Counted from the first letter of the stretch, positions 44,925 through 53,988 are shown. The stretch is DNA of 64,000 bases from Methylobacterium jeotgali (GCF_022179345.1 NZ_BPQR01000042.1:1-64000); one strand, 5' to 3'. Program-made: numbers and translations. The notes: generated by a model not told the origin, from the sequence alone.

Positions 44925-45314
44925 CTACAGCTCGCCGGTGAGGAACTGCGCGCGGCCGTTGCCGAAGCTCCAGTCGGCGTCGGAGTTGACGATGCAGGAG
45001 ACCATCACGTCCGAGGGCGCGATGCCGCAGCGCGCCTCCAGCTTCTCGGTGAGCAGCCGATAGAAGGTCTGCTTGGCCTCCTCGGGGCGGGGCCGCGTGA
45101 CCATCTGCACCACCACAACGTCGCGGGTGCGGGGGATGCCGAGGCCGGTATCCTCGACGATCATCCGGCTCGGCTTGTGCTCGCTGACGATCTGGTAGCG
45201 GTCGCCGGGCGGCACCTTGAAGGCTTCGAGCATCGCCTCGTGGGCGGCGTCGAGCAGGGTCTTCAATGCCTCGTCCGTGCGGCCCTCGACGACGTGGAAA
45301 TGAAGGAGCGGCAT
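44925..45314 (-). CDS. Tautomerase family protein
   Basis: 129 residues starting MPLLHFHVVEGRTDEALKTLL. Pro2 after Met removal would be the catalytic base, as in 4-oxalocrotonate tautomerase and MIF-superfamily enzymes. The length corresponds to a fused or tandem beta-alpha-beta form: a second half begins near DVVVVQMVTRPRPEEAKQ, with the TFYRLLTEKLEARCGIAPSDVMVS helix. The substrate is unknown. GGAGAGTTC before the ATG is a good ribosome site. It is a single-gene unit divergent from the CitE-like gene. Confidence 0.8.
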   Translation of the reverse strand: MPLLHFHVVEGRTDEALKTLLDAAHEAMLEAFKVPPGDRYQIVSEHKPSRMIVEDTGLGIPRTRDVVVVQMVTRPRPEEAKQTFYRLLTEKLEARCGIAPSDVMVSCIVNSDADWSFGNGRAQFLTGEL

Positions 45315-45531
45315 CTCGAACTCTCCGTTGCGGGGCGTGGCGGATCAATGGAGCGGCCTTCCTCCCGCGGCAACCGCCCCCGGAAGGCGCGGATCGCGCT
45401 CCAGGGTGTCAAACCGCCCCGATCCTCGCCTGTGCAGATGCGAGAGGGCTGGTGCGCAGCGCAACATCAGCTAGGCTTCCGCCCGACACCGGGCCCGTAG
45501 AACCCGGGCGACTCGATCAAGGGAAAACGCC

Positions 45532-46416
45532 ATGTCCGACCTGCGCCTGCGCCGAAGCGTCCTCTACATGCCGGGCTCGAATCTTCGCGCCCTGGAGAAG
45601 GCCAAGACGCTGCCCGCCGATTCGCTGATCCTCGACCTCGAGGACGCGGTGGGCGCCGAGGAGAAGGAGCTCGCCCGCGAGCAGGTCTGCGCCGCCGTGC
45701 GCAGCCGGGCCTACGGCGACCGGGAGCTGATCATCCGCGTCAACGCCCCGGCCACCCCCTGGGGCGAGGCCGATCTCCGGGCGGCGATCGAGGCGCGGCC
45801 CGACGCCATCCTGATGCCGAAGGTCTCCTCGCCGGCCGTGCTCGAGAGCATCGCCAACCATCTCGAGGCCCTCGACGCGCCCGACGACATCGACGTCTGG
45901 GCGATGATCGAGACGCCCGCCGCGATCCTCAACATCCACGAGATCGCCAAGGCCCGCCGCGACCGCCGCACCCGGCTGACCTGCTTCGTGCTCGGCACCA
46001 ACGATCTCGCCAAGGACACCTGGGCCCAGCTCGTGCCCGGCCGCGTGCCGATGCTGCCCTGGATCATGATGTCGCTCGCGGCCGCCCGCGCCGAGGGCCT
46101 GACCATCCTCGACGGCGTCTGGAACGACATCTCGGACGTGGACGGCTGCCGCGAGGAGTGCCGCCAAGCCCGCGACCTCGGCTTCGACGGCAAGACGCTG
46201 ATCCACCCGAACCAGTTGGAGCCCGCCAACACCTGCTTCGCGCCCACCGACGAGGAGGTGCGCCGGGCCCGCCTCGTCATCGACGCCTTCGGCCTGCCCG
46301 AGAACGCCAAGCGCGGCGCCATCAAGGTCGAGGGCCGCATGTACGAGCGCCAGCACATCGGCATGGCCAAGCGCGCCGTCACCTGGTCCGAGGCGATCGC
46401 CGCCAAGGGGTTCTAG
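45532..46416 (+). CDS. CitE/HpcH-type CoA ester lyase or malyl-CoA thioesterase
   Basis: 294 residues of the HpcH/HpaI-citrate lyase family, related to mclA at 9333. It shows RRSVLYMPGSNLRALEKA, LILDLEDAVGAEEK, IRVNAP, ILMPKVSSP, VWAMIETPAAILN, TCFVLGTNDLAKDT and LIHPNQLEPAN. Its size and motifs fit the (3S)-malyl-CoA thioesterase (Mcl2) clade, which hydrolyses malyl-CoA to malate in the ethylmalonyl-CoA pathway. A beta-methylmalyl or citramalyl-CoA lyase activity is possible. AAGGGA lies upstream of the ATG. It is a monocistronic gene ended by the shared terminator at 46426. Confidence 0.82.
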   Translation: MSDLRLRRSVLYMPGSNLRALEKAKTLPADSLILDLEDAVGAEEKELAREQVCAAVRSRAYGDRELIIRVNAPATPWGEADLRAAIEARPDAILMPKVSSPAVLESIANHLEALDAPDDIDVWAMIETPAAILNIHEIAKARRDRRTRLTCFVLGTNDLAKDTWAQLVPGRVPMLPWIMMSLAAARAEGLTILDGVWNDISDVDGCREECRQARDLGFDGKTLIHPNQLEPANTCFAPTDEEVRRARLVIDAFGLPENAKRGAIKVEGRMYERQHIGMAKRAVTWSEAIAAKGF

Positions 46417-46425
46417 GAGCTCGAA

Positions 46426-46458
46426 AGGCCGCGGCCCGCGAGAGCGCGGCCGCGGCCT
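46426..46458. terminator. Bidirectional terminator between convergent genes
   Basis: AGGCCGCGGCC (46426-46436) and GGCCGCGGCCT (46448-46458) form a perfect 11-bp stem with an 11-base loop, between the CitE-like gene (+, ending 46416) and the GCG_CRPN-type gene (-, ending 46465). The T content after the stem is weak on the plus strand; AAAG upstream gives CTTT on the minus strand. Confidence 0.65.
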
Positions 46459-46464
46459 CTCCGA

Positions 46465-46746
46465 TCACCAGCGGTGGTGCCAGCCGCCCCACGGGCGATG
46501 ATGCCAGCCGCCGCGCCAGCCGGCATGGTGCCACCCGCCCCAGTGGGGACGATGCCAGCCGTAGTGCCAGCGCGGGCCGTAGGCGGGGCGCCAGCCCCAG
46601 CGGGGACCGTAGAGGTTCGGCCGGCAGTAGCCGTAGTAGCCGCGGTGGAAGCCGGGACCGCAGCCATCGCGGGCCTCGGCGACCGTGGCGGTGCCGGCGA
46701 GGGTTCCGAGGGCGAGAAGGGCCGCTCCGGCCAGTCTCAGATGCAT
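46465..46746 (-). CDS. Secreted His/Trp-rich GCG_CRPN-motif protein
   Basis: 93 residues: signal peptide (MHLRLAGAALLALGTLAGTATVAEA), then DGCGPGFHRGYYGYCRPN, the motif that defines GCG_CRPN-type proteins. A repetitive tail built from Trp, His, Gly, Arg and Pro (WHHAGWRGGWHHRPW) follows. The two Cys could form a disulfide and the His-rich tail could bind metal, but no function is established. The ATG at 46746 has GGGAGGCGATC upstream; the longer in-frame version back to 46812 lacks a site and would bury the signal peptide. Confidence 0.8.
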   Translation of the reverse strand: MHLRLAGAALLALGTLAGTATVAEARDGCGPGFHRGYYGYCRPNLYGPRWGWRPAYGPRWHYGWHRPHWGGWHHAGWRGGWHHRPWGGWHHRW

Positions 46747-46832
46747 GATCGCCTCCCGTTCCAGAGGGGCCGCGCCTTGCGGCCGCCCATGGAATGCGGA
46801 GGCGCTCCGCACCGTTTCAAGATGACGAATCT

Positions 46833-47921
46833 TTAACCTTCCAGCTCTCCGCCGGCGGCGAGCGCCTCCGCCTCGCCGCCGACCGCCCGCGCGATCGAGC
46901 CGAGGCCGGAGGCAGCGAGCCGGGCGGTGAGCCCCTGCTTGATCTCGTCGACGAGACCGGGACCGTCGTAGACGAGCGCCGAGTAGAGCTGCACGAGGCT
47001 CGCGCCGGCGCGGATCTTGGTCCAGGCGGCCTCGGCCGAGTCGACGCCGCCGACGCCGATCAGCGGCACCTGGTTGCCGACCCGCAGGCGCGCCTGCGCC
47101 AGGAGCCGGGTCGAGGGGCCGAAGAGCGGCCGGCCGGAGAGGCCGCCGGCCTCGGCGGCGAGCCCGGTCTCCCGCAGGGTGGGAGGCCGCGCGATCGTGG
47201 TGTTCGAGACGACCAGTCCCGAGACGCCCCGGCGCCCGGCGGTCATGCAGATCGCATCGAGGGCCTCAAGGCCGATATCGGGGGCGATCTTGAGGAGCAC
47301 GGGCGTCGCAGGGGCCGCCTCGTCCCGAGCCTCCGAGACGCGGGCCAGCAGCTCGTCCAGGAAGGCCTCGCCCTGGAGGTCGCGCAGGCCCGGCGTGTTC
47401 GGCGAGGAGACGTTGACGGTGACGAAGCCCGCGAGCGGCGCCAAGCGCTTCGTGCAGGCGACGTAGTCGGCGAGCCGGTCGGCGGATTCCTTGTTGGCGC
47501 CGATGTTGACGCCGACGATGCCGGGCCGGTCGCGACGCGCCTCCAGGCGCCGGGCGACGATGTCGAGCCCCTCGCTGTTGAGGCCGAAGCGGTTGATGAC
47601 CGCGCGGTCGCGGGAGAGGCGGAAGACGCGCGGGCGGGGATTGCCGGGCTGGGGCTCGGGCACCACCCCGCCGACCTCCACGAAGCCGAAGCCGAGCCCG
47701 AGGAGGGCGTCGGCGGCGACCGCGCCCTTGTCGAAGCCGGCGGCGAGCCCGACCGGGTTCGGGAAGCGCTGCCCGAACAGGTCGACCGCGAGGCGCGGAT
47801 CGTCGGCGGCGGGCGCGCGCGGCGGCAGCATCGAAAGCGCCCGCAGGGTGACGGTATGCGCCTGCTCGGGATCGAGCCGGTGCAGGAGCGGGCGGGCGAG
47901 GGGGAAGAGCGCGGCGATCAC
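46833..47921 (-). CDS. pyrD: Dihydroorotate dehydrogenase (quinone), class 2
   Basis: 362-residue class 2 enzyme that oxidises dihydroorotate to orotate in pyrimidine synthesis, with electrons going to quinone. The N-terminal amphipathic helices that bind the membrane ([24 protein letters not shown]) are present. FMN/substrate motifs follow: [40 protein letters not shown] (catalytic Ser in NVSSPNT) and [13 protein letters not shown]. The first codon is GTG at 47921, overlapping the DUF952 stop as GTGA. A longer in-frame extension upstream only reads through the DUF952 and neighbouring genes and is not real. Confidence 0.93.
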   Translation of the reverse strand: MIAALFPLARPLLHRLDPEQAHTVTLRALSMLPPRAPAADDPRLAVDLFGQRFPNPVGLAAGFDKGAVAADALLGLGFGFVEVGGVVPEPQPGNPRPRVFRLSRDRAVINRFGLNSEGLDIVARRLEARRDRPGIVGVNIGANKESADRLADYVACTKRLAPLAGFVTVNVSSPNTPGLRDLQGEAFLDELLARVSEARDEAAPATPVLLKIAPDIGLEALDAICMTAGRRGVSGLVVSNTTIARPPTLRETGLAAEAGGLSGRPLFGPSTRLLAQARLRVGNQVPLIGVGGVDSAEAAWTKIRAGASLVQLYSALVYDGPGLVDEIKQGLTARLAASGLGSIARAVGGEAEALAAGGELEG

Positions 47922-48265
47922 GGCGCGTCTCCATCCGGGAACAGGTGGCGGCCTTCCGGCCCGAGGGGCAGGGGGCGCACGGAGCGGACCGCCGCGACCG
48001 GCAGCGGGCCGTAGAGATGCGGGAACAGGTCGCCGCCGCGCGAGGGCTCGTAGCGCAGGGCGTTGCCGAGGGCATCGCCGTCGACGGCAACGAGCAGCAG
48101 GCCGTCCTGCCCGGCGAAGTGGCGGGCGGCGGTCTCGCGCATCTGCGTGGCGGTGGAGAAGTGGATGAAGCCGTCCGCGCGGTCGACCTCGGAGCCCTCG
48201 AAGCGGCCGGCGGCCTCGGCGGCGCGCCAGAGCGGGGCGGGGCAGATCTTGTAGACGAGGCTCAT
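47918..48265 (-). CDS. DUF952 family protein
   Basis: 115 residues beginning [20 protein letters not shown]. It contains the DUF952 landmarks [20 protein letters not shown] and [19 protein letters not shown], which resemble an ART-like fold without known activity. It overlaps pyrD by four bases (GTGA), a conserved pairing in Rhizobiales, and is expected to be translationally coupled to it. No signal peptide. Confidence 0.85.
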   Translation of the reverse strand: MSLVYKICPAPLWRAAEAAGRFEGSEVDRADGFIHFSTATQMRETAARHFAGQDGLLLVAVDGDALGNALRYEPSRGGDLFPHLYGPLPVAAVRSVRPLPLGPEGRHLFPDGDAP

Positions 48266-48337
48266 GGCGGGGCCGACGGGCGGGGAACGGGTTCGGAGCG
48301 GCTGCGATAGTCCGCCCCGCCGGCCGCCGCAACGGCG

Positions 48338-48661
48338 TCAGCGCGTGCGGCTCTCCCGGCGCTGGCGCACCGTCGCCAGGATGGCCTTGTGCGGGACGGG
48401 CTCCGGCCCGCCGCTGCGCGCCGCCGGGGGCTCCGCGAGGGGCACGGGCGGCTCCTCGATCACCGGCCGCCGCTCGAGACGCATGACGCTCACCGTGCGC
48501 TCGCGCTTGCCGAACAGCGACAGCACGCAGAAGCCGAGCAGGCAGGCGACCGCGAACAGGATCGCTCCGCCGTTCGGCCGCTCCTGCACCATCACGGCGA
48601 GGAGGCCGAGGACGGCGAGGGCTGCGGCAAGTCCGCGCGGCGAGAGGGGATCGGACGACAT
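48338..48661 (-). CDS. Small membrane protein of unknown function
   Basis: 107 residues with two adjacent membrane helices ([16 protein letters not shown] and [19 protein letters not shown]) followed by a cytoplasmic, basic, Pro-rich tail ending RQRRESRTR. The start at 48661 ([10 protein letters not shown]) is chosen so that the helices are close to the N-terminus. The frame is open further upstream, but that part is Arg/Pro-rich and not protein-like. The ribosome site is weak. Function unknown. Confidence 0.6.
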   Translation of the reverse strand: MSSDPLSPRGLAAALAVLGLLAVMVQERPNGGAILFAVACLLGFCVLSLFGKRERTVSVMRLERRPVIEEPPVPLAEPPAARSGGPEPVPHKAILATVRQRRESRTR

Positions 48662-48820
48662 GCCGGTACGGTACGGCCGGCCCCTCACAGCCCCGTGAAA
48701 GGGATGGGCCGCATTTGAGCGATTCTTCCACGATGGTGAATCGTTCCGCGCCGGGCGGAACCGATGACGCGGTTCCGCATATCTAGCCGGGACCCGCGAT
48801 TGCCCACGGCGCAGGTTCAG

Positions 48821-48836
48821 CATATATTCCTATATG
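48821..48836. promoter_or_regulatory. AT palindrome upstream of the S24 regulator
   Basis: CATATA-TTCC-TATATG (48821-48836) is a perfect 6-bp inverted repeat with a 4-base spacer, about 43 bases before the start of the S24 repressor-like gene, in very GC-rich sequence. It is a good candidate operator for autoregulation or an overlapping -10 element. Confidence 0.45.
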
Positions 48837-48878
48837 TAGGTCTCCCGTCTCAGGAGGCCGATCAATCCCGAGCCTGCG

Positions 48879-49511
48879 ATGCTGTCCCACGAGCAGATCT
48901 GGACCGCGATCGACCGTCTGGCCGAGCGCTACGGTTTCTCGGCGTCGGGGCTCGCCCGCCACGCGGGGCTCGACGCTACGAGCTTCAACCGCTCGAAGCG
49001 CGTCGGGGCCGACGGGCGCAAGCGCTGGCCCTCCACGGAATCGGTCTCGAAGGTGCTCGCGGCGACGGGCGCCCAGCTCGACGATTTCCTCCGCCTCATC
49101 GAGCCGGGCGAGCGCGTCCGGCGGGCCACGGTGCCCCTCGTCGGCATGACGCGGGCCGGCTCGGGCCGGGTCTTCTCCGACGACGGCGTGCCGGTGGGCG
49201 GACCGGGCTGGGAGGAGATCGACTTTCCCGACCTCACCGACGAGCGCGCCTTCGCCGTCGAGGTCCAGGGCGATTCGATGGAGCCTCTCTACCGGGACGG
49301 GGACGTGCTCATCGTCTCCCCCTCCGCCGACCTCCGGAAGGGGGACCGGATCGTGGTGCGGCTTGGCAACGGCGAGGTCCTGGCCAAGGAGCTGAAGCGG
49401 CGCACGGCCCGCACCATCGAGCTCGCCTCCCTCAATCCCGCCCATCCCGACCGGGTCGTCAATCTCGGCGAGGTCGCCTGGATGGCGCGCGTGATGTGGG
49501 TGCGGCAGTAA
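48879..49511 (+). CDS. S24-peptidase repressor-like transcriptional regulator
   Basis: 210 residues. The N-terminal helix-turn-helix region (about 1-70) has SASGLARHAGLDATSFNRSKR, followed by a LexA/CI-type S24 domain. The catalytic Ser is in VQGDSMEPLYRDGD (Ser133), the Lys in LAKELKRR (Lys170), and a possible Ala-Gly self-cleavage site in TRAGSGRVF (93-94). Such proteins repress until RecA-stimulated autocleavage or act as stress regulators. No phage structural genes are nearby, so it is probably a chromosomal regulator, not a prophage repressor. The AT palindrome just upstream may be its operator. Confidence 0.85.
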   Translation: MLSHEQIWTAIDRLAERYGFSASGLARHAGLDATSFNRSKRVGADGRKRWPSTESVSKVLAATGAQLDDFLRLIEPGERVRRATVPLVGMTRAGSGRVFSDDGVPVGGPGWEEIDFPDLTDERAFAVEVQGDSMEPLYRDGDVLIVSPSADLRKGDRIVVRLGNGEVLAKELKRRTARTIELASLNPAHPDRVVNLGEVAWMARVMWVRQ

Positions 49512-49762
49512 TCCGACGCCTCGGCCGCCTTCCGGGCACGGCGCCCGTCTCCCGCGACGATGGAACGTTCTGAATACGTGGTGGTCATCTAGGAATGCTT
49601 CCGACGATCCATCGATCGGTCGGGCAGAGGCGACGTTCCATGTCACCGGCCGGTGAGGTCGAGCCTCGGTCCGATCGCCGGGCCCGGGGCGCCCCGCTTC
49701 CCGCGCCCTTCCGTTGCGGATATCCATGACGGGATGGCCCCGGCCGCCCTGCGAGAGGTGAC

Positions 49763-50896
49763 GTGGAACCGCCCCAACCGGATGCCCCCGCCTTGGCCGA
49801 GAACGCGCGGGACCCCGCGGCGGACCCCGCCGAGATCGCCCGAAGAGACCTCCTCGCCGCCGCCGCGATTCCCTCCTATCTGGCCGACGCCTCGCGGCCG
49901 GGCGCGCCGCTGACCTACGCCAACCCGGCACTCCTCGCCCTCACCGGCCGGAGCGAGGCGGAGCTTCTCGGGCAGGGCATCGGCAGCCTCGCCATGCAGC
50001 CCCGCGAGGACATGCCGGACGGCGACTTCCTGGCGCGGCGGGCCGACGGCGCCTCGTTCTGGGCGAGCCTCACGACCGCCGAGCTTCCCGGCACGGGCCT
50101 GCGCCTCGGCCACGTCCTCGACGCCAGCCGCCGCCGCGACGCGGAGGATGCGCTCGCTCTGTCCCGGCAGCGGGAGGCGCTGGGGCTGCTCACCAACAGC
50201 GTCGCCCATGAGTTCAACAACTTCCTCCAGATTCTCGTCGGCTACATCGACGGCCTGCGCCGCCGCCTCGGGGATTCGCCGGAGCCCTTCGTACAGCGGG
50301 CGGTGGTGCGGGCGACGGACGCGGCGGAGCGGGCGACCGTCCTGACCCGCCAGCTCCTCGCCTTCTCGCGTCGGATCGCTCCGGACGTGCGGCCGGTGGA
50401 CCTCGACGCCCTCGTTGCCGGCTTCGCGGAGCGGCTGCGGCCGATCTTGCCGCCGGGCGTGCGCCTCGAGGTGCAAGGCACGCCGGACCTCCCCAAGGCG
50501 CTGAGCAACCCGACGCAGGTCGAACTGGCCCTCGGCCACATCGTCGCCAACGCCTGCGAGGCGATGGCGGGCAGCGGCACGATCACGCTGGCGACCTGCC
50601 GGATCGAGAGCGGCGACCGCACGGCGATGGGCTCGCCCTCCGGCTCGGTCGGCCTCGTCGTGACCGATACGGGGCCGGGGATGTCCCCGGAGATGGCAGC
50701 CCGGGCGCTCGCTCCCTTCGCGACGAGCCGCGAGGCCGGTCGCGGCGTGGGGCTCGCCATCGTCCACGGCCTCATGAAGCGGCAGAACGGCACCGTCGCC
50801 CTCGACAGCCGGCCGGGGGAGGGCACCGGCGTGCGCCTGATCTTTCCCGCGGCGCAGGCGGAGCGGATGCATCATTCATCCATTCGGCCGGACTAA
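49763..50896 (+). CDS. PAS-domain sensor histidine kinase
   Basis: 377 residues without membrane helices: a PAS domain (~30-125, IPSYLADASRPGAPLTYANPA), then the H-box VAHEFNNFLQILVGY (phospho-acceptor His149). The HATPase domain has the N-box LGHIVANACEAM, G1 DTGPGMSPE and G2 GRGVGLAIVHG. The HEFNN type of H-box is found in soluble NtrB/blue-light-related kinases. The start is GTG with AGAGGTG upstream. No response regulator gene is adjacent, so it is an orphan kinase; the signal is unknown. Confidence 0.88.
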   Translation: MEPPQPDAPALAENARDPAADPAEIARRDLLAAAAIPSYLADASRPGAPLTYANPALLALTGRSEAELLGQGIGSLAMQPREDMPDGDFLARRADGASFWASLTTAELPGTGLRLGHVLDASRRRDAEDALALSRQREALGLLTNSVAHEFNNFLQILVGYIDGLRRRLGDSPEPFVQRAVVRATDAAERATVLTRQLLAFSRRIAPDVRPVDLDALVAGFAERLRPILPPGVRLEVQGTPDLPKALSNPTQVELALGHIVANACEAMAGSGTITLATCRIESGDRTAMGSPSGSVGLVVTDTGPGMSPEMAARALAPFATSREAGRGVGLAIVHGLMKRQNGTVALDSRPGEGTGVRLIFPAAQAERMHHSSIRPD

Positions 50897-50915
50897 AACG
50901 CGCGCGCAGCCGTCT

Positions 50916-50925
50916 CCATATATGG
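50916..50925. promoter_or_regulatory. CCATATATGG palindrome upstream of the Tim44-like gene
   Basis: A perfect 10-base palindrome in the 71-base gap between the histidine kinase and the Tim44-like gene. It may be a -10-like region or an operator. Its TATAT core resembles that of the palindrome at 48821-48836, so a common regulator is possible. Low confidence. Confidence 0.3.
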
Positions 50926-50967
50926 GAAGCGGCCGCGTATCGCGCCGCTCTGTGACAGGGACCCTCG

Positions 50968-51957
50968 ATGCGCTCCAACACCACGCGACGCCGGTACACC
51001 GCCCTGGCGCTCGCCGTCGCAGCGGCGCTCACCGTCTCCGCCCCGGTCGTCGAGGCCCGGCCCGGCGGCGGCGGCAGCGCCGGCTCGCGCGGCAGCCGCA
51101 CCTTCAACGCGCCCGCCGCGACCCCGACCGCGCCGACGGCGGCGCCGATGCAGCGCACCCAGGCCCAGCCCGGCATGACCAACCCCGGCATGCAGGCGAA
51201 CCAGGGCCGGCGCTTCGGCGGCGGCTTCTTCGCGGGCCTGCTCGGCGCGGGCCTGCTCGGCGCCCTCATCGGCGGCGGCTTCTTCGGCGGGCTCGGCGGC
51301 ATCGCCTCCTTCCTCGGCCTGCTCCTGCAGGTCGGCCTGATCGCGGGCCTCATCTTCCTCGCCGTGCGCTTCTTCCGCCGCCGCCAGCAGGGCACCCCGG
51401 CCGCGGCCGGCCCGGCGCCCTACGCCCGCAACGATCTCGGCGGCCAGGGTCCCGGCGGGCAGGGCTACGACCAGCGTCCTTCGCCGGCCGGCAACACCGG
51501 CATGGGCGGCGGCATCGGCGGGATGGGAATCGGCGCCCAGCGGCCGGCGCAGCAGCGTCCGGTCCAGATCGGCCCGAACGACTATCAGGCCTTCGAGCAG
51601 CTGCTCGGCGAGGTCCAGGACGCCTACTCGCAGGAGGACGTGAAGGCGCTGCGCAACCTCGCGACGCCGGAGATGGCCGGCTACTTCGAGGAGGAGCTGC
51701 GCGCCAACGCCGCCCGCGGAATCGTCAACCGCATCTCCGACGTGAAGCTCCTCCAGGGCGACCTCTCGGAGGCCTGGGGCGAGGGCGCGCAGGACTACGC
51801 CACGGTCGCCATGCGCTACGCCCTCAAGGACGTGAAGCTCGACCGCGCCAGCAACCGCGTCGTCGGCACCGAGCCCTCGGAGGCGACCGAGCTCTGGACC
51901 TTCACCCGCCGCCCCGGCGGGGCCTGGACGCTCTCGGCGATCCAGCAGACCGCCTGA
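50968..51957 (+). CDS. Tim44-like domain membrane protein
   Basis: 329 residues: a signal or N-terminal anchor (YTALALAVAAALTVSAPVVEA), then a Gly/Pro/Ala-rich stretch. Hydrophobic Gly-rich segments follow (FFAGLLGAGLLGALIGGGFF and IASFLGLLLQVGLIAGLIFLAVRFF). After a Gln/Gly-rich linker comes a C-terminal Tim44-like domain (~195-329: DYQAFEQLLGEVQDAYSQED, LATPEMAGYFEEEL, ELWTFTRRPGGAWTLSAIQ). Bacterial Tim44-domain proteins bind membranes and may act in protein or lipid handling. The ATG at 50968 has GACAGGGACCCTCG upstream. Confidence 0.85.
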   Translation: MRSNTTRRRYTALALAVAAALTVSAPVVEARPGGGGSAGSRGSRTFNAPAATPTAPTAAPMQRTQAQPGMTNPGMQANQGRRFGGGFFAGLLGAGLLGALIGGGFFGGLGGIASFLGLLLQVGLIAGLIFLAVRFFRRRQQGTPAAAGPAPYARNDLGGQGPGGQGYDQRPSPAGNTGMGGGIGGMGIGAQRPAQQRPVQIGPNDYQAFEQLLGEVQDAYSQEDVKALRNLATPEMAGYFEEELRANAARGIVNRISDVKLLQGDLSEAWGEGAQDYATVAMRYALKDVKLDRASNRVVGTEPSEATELWTFTRRPGGAWTLSAIQQTA

Positions 51958-51983
51958 CCACGGTCGCGACGTCAGACCATCGA

Positions 51984-52013
51984 GGCCGGTCCGCTCAGCG
52001 CGGGCCGGCCTTT
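51984..52013. terminator. Shared terminator between the Tim44-like gene and rsmA
   Basis: GGCCGGTCCGC (51984-51994) pairs with GCGGGCCGGCC (52000-52010) apart from one G-T wobble, with a TCAGC loop, followed by TTTCT on the plus strand. The stem-loop starts before and ends after the rsmA stop codon (51995-51997 lies in its loop), so it probably terminates the plus-strand gene and also folds at the end of rsmA mRNA. Confidence 0.75.
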
Positions 52014-52861
52014 CTCATGTCGTCGAGGGCGTTGGCCAGCGCCACGAATCCTTCCACAGGCACCTCCTCGGCCCGCGCGGTCTCCGCGATCCCGACGCCT
52101 GCGAGCAGCGAGGCGGGATCGGGGGTGATCCCCTTCAGGCTCTGGCGCAGCATCTTGCGGCGCTGGCCGAAGGCGGCGCGGGTGAGGACCTCCAGCGTGG
52201 CGGCGCGGCAGGGCAGGGGCGCGGCGCGCGGCACCAGCCGCACGATGCTGGACGTGACCTTCGGCGGCGGCACGAAGGCCGAGGGCGCCACGTCGAACAG
52301 GATGTGGGCGTCCGTCCGCCAGCCGCAGAGCACGCCGAGACGGCCGTAATCGGCCCGCTCCTCGGGCGTCGCGACGATGCGCTCGGCCACTTCCCGCTGG
52401 AACATCAGGGTCAGCGAGTCCCACCAGGGCGGCCAGGATTCTCCCTCCAGCCAGCCGGTGAGGAGCGCAGTGCCGACGTTGTAGGGGAGGTTGGCGACGA
52501 TCCGCGCGGGACCATCGCCGATCATCGGGCGCGGATCGAAGGCGAGGGCGTCGGCCTCCACCACCTCCAGCCGGCCGGGATAATGGGCGGCGATCTCCGC
52601 GAGCGCCGGCAGCGCCCGCGGGTCGCGCTCGATGGCGATGACCTTCCCCGCCCCCTCGGCCAGCAGCGCCCGGGTGAGCCCGCCGGGGCCGGGCCCGACC
52701 TCGACCACGGTGACGCCGTCGAGCGGACCGGCGGCGCGGGCGATCCGGCCTGTGAGGTTGAGGTCGAACAGGAAATTCTGGCCGAGTGCCTTGCGCGGCT
52801 CCAGATCGTGGCGCCGCACCACGTCGCGCAGGGGCGGCAGGCCGTCGGGGCTCAGGCTCAC
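51995..52861 (-). CDS. rsmA: 16S rRNA (adenine1518/1519-N6)-dimethyltransferase
   Basis: 288-residue KsgA/RsmA. Motif I is [16 protein letters not shown], and the catalytic motif IV NLPYN appears in [16 protein letters not shown]-terminal helical domain has [14 protein letters not shown]. It dimethylates two adenines near the 3' end of 16S rRNA and helps 30S maturation. Its start overlaps the pdxA stop (ATGA). pdxA-rsmA is the usual alphaproteobacterial pairing behind lptD. Confidence 0.94.
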   Translation of the reverse strand: MSLSPDGLPPLRDVVRRHDLEPRKALGQNFLFDLNLTGRIARAAGPLDGVTVVEVGPGPGGLTRALLAEGAGKVIAIERDPRALPALAEIAAHYPGRLEVVEADALAFDPRPMIGDGPARIVANLPYNVGTALLTGWLEGESWPPWWDSLTLMFQREVAERIVATPEERADYGRLGVLCGWRTDAHILFDVAPSAFVPPPKVTSSIVRLVPRAAPLPCRAATLEVLTRAAFGQRRKMLRQSLKGITPDPASLLAGVGIAETARAEEVPVEGFVALANALDDMRKAGPR

Positions 52862-53988
52862 AGCTCGTCGGTCGGGTCGAAATGCGTCGGCCGCGCCGGA
52901 CGGGGCCGGTCGGCGTAGGCGCTGATCGGGATGACCTGCGCCGTCGCCGGCCGGGCGATGCGCGCCGCCTCGGCGCGGGCGAGGCGGTCGGCGAGGCGGA
53001 TCGCGGCGATCAGGCTGTCGGGCCGGGCGATGCCCTTGCCGGCGATGTCGAAGGCGGTGCCGTGATCCGGCGAGGTCCGGATGAAGGGCAGGCCGAGGGT
53101 GACGTTGACGCCCTCGTCGAAGGCCAGGGTCTTCGCCGGGATCAGCGCCTGATCGTGGGTCGGCGCCAGCGCCACGTCGTAGGTCTCGCGGGCGCGGGCG
53201 TGGAAGAGGGTGTCGGCGGGCAGCGGCCCCCGGATGTCCAGCCCCTCGCCGCGCAGCAGCGCCACGGCGGGCTCCAGCACGTCGCGGTCCTCGGTGCCGA
53301 TGGTGCCGGCTTCGCCCGCGTGGGGATTCAGCCCGGCGAGGACGAGACGGGGGGAGGCGAGGCTGAAGCGCTGCCGCAGGTCGCGGGCGACGATGCGCAC
53401 CGTCTCCATCACCAGCTCGCGGGTGAGGAGCCGCGGCACCTCGGCGACGGGCACGTGGATCGTCACCGGCACCACCGCCAGCGCCTCGCTCCAGATCATC
53501 ATCACCGGCCGGGGCTGCGGCTCGCCGGCGGGCACGCTGAGGGCGGCGAGGAACTCGGTATGGCCGGGATGGGCGAAGCCGACCGCGGTGAGCACGTGCT
53601 TGGCGATCGGGTTGGTGACGACGGCCGAGGCCCGGCCGGCCCGCACGAAACCGACCGCGGCGGAGATCGACTCGATCGTCGCGCCGGCCTGGGCCGTGTC
53701 GGGGCGGCCGGGCTCGGCCTCGATCGCGGCGCCGCTCGGCAGGGGCACCACCGGCAGTGCCCGGGGAAAGACCTCGGCGGCAGTCTCCGGATCGATCGCG
53801 GCGACCGGCACCGAGAGCCCGAGCCGGTTGGCGGCGCGCTCGACGAAGTCCGGGTCGGCGACGAGGAAGAAGGGCGGCAGCATCGGCTGCGCCACCCGCA
53901 TCCGCCAGGCGGCGAGCGCCAGCTCCGGGCCGATGCCGGCGGGATCGCCCAGCGTGAGCGCGAGCGGGGGGATCGCGGGGTCCGTCAT
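52858..53988 (-). CDS. pdxA: 4-hydroxythreonine-4-phosphate dehydrogenase
   Basis: 376 residues. The enzyme oxidises 4-phospho-hydroxythreonine for pyridoxal phosphate synthesis (deoxyxylulose-5-phosphate route). It starts [19 protein letters not shown], the conserved family opening. [23 protein letters not shown] provides metal and substrate residues, followed by [16 protein letters not shown] and [42 protein letters not shown]. It is downstream of lptD by 39 bases and overlaps rsmA by four. The C-terminal ~40 residues after the fold are variable. Confidence 0.94.
   Translation of the reverse strand: MTDPAIPPLALTLGDPAGIGPELALAAWRMRVAQPMLPPFFLVADPDFVERAANRLGLSVPVAAIDPETAAEVFPRALPVVPLPSGAAIEAEPGRPDTAQAGATIESISAAVGFVRAGRASAVVTNPIAKHVLTAVGFAHPGHTEFLAALSVPAGEPQPRPVMMIWSEALAVVPVTIHVPVAEVPRLLTRELVMETVRIVARDLRQRFSLASPRLVLAGLNPHAGEAGTIGTEDRDVLEPAVALLRGEGLDIRGPLPADTLFHARARETYDVALAPTHDQALIPAKTLAFDEGVNVTLGLPFIRTSPDHGTAFDIAGKGIARPDSLIAAIRLADRLARAEAARIARPATAQVIPISAYADRPRPARPTHFDPTDEL

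Noticed and set aside
46465..46746. CRISPR-like or tandem DNA repeat
   Set aside because: The repetitive appearance comes from Trp/His/Gly codons in a secreted protein; unit lengths are irregular and there are no spacers. No CRISPR array was seen elsewhere.
47922..48731. N-terminal extension of the pyrD frame
   Set aside because: It overlaps the DUF952 and small membrane-protein genes in another frame; pyrD family starts at 47921.
48879..49511. Prophage repressor
   Set aside because: No integrase, structural or lysis genes are present anywhere in the window.
49560..49641. ATGGAACGT/ACGTTCCAT inverted pair as a LexA operator
   Set aside because: The half-sites are 64 bases apart and the spacing does not match GTTC-N7-GTTC; probably chance.
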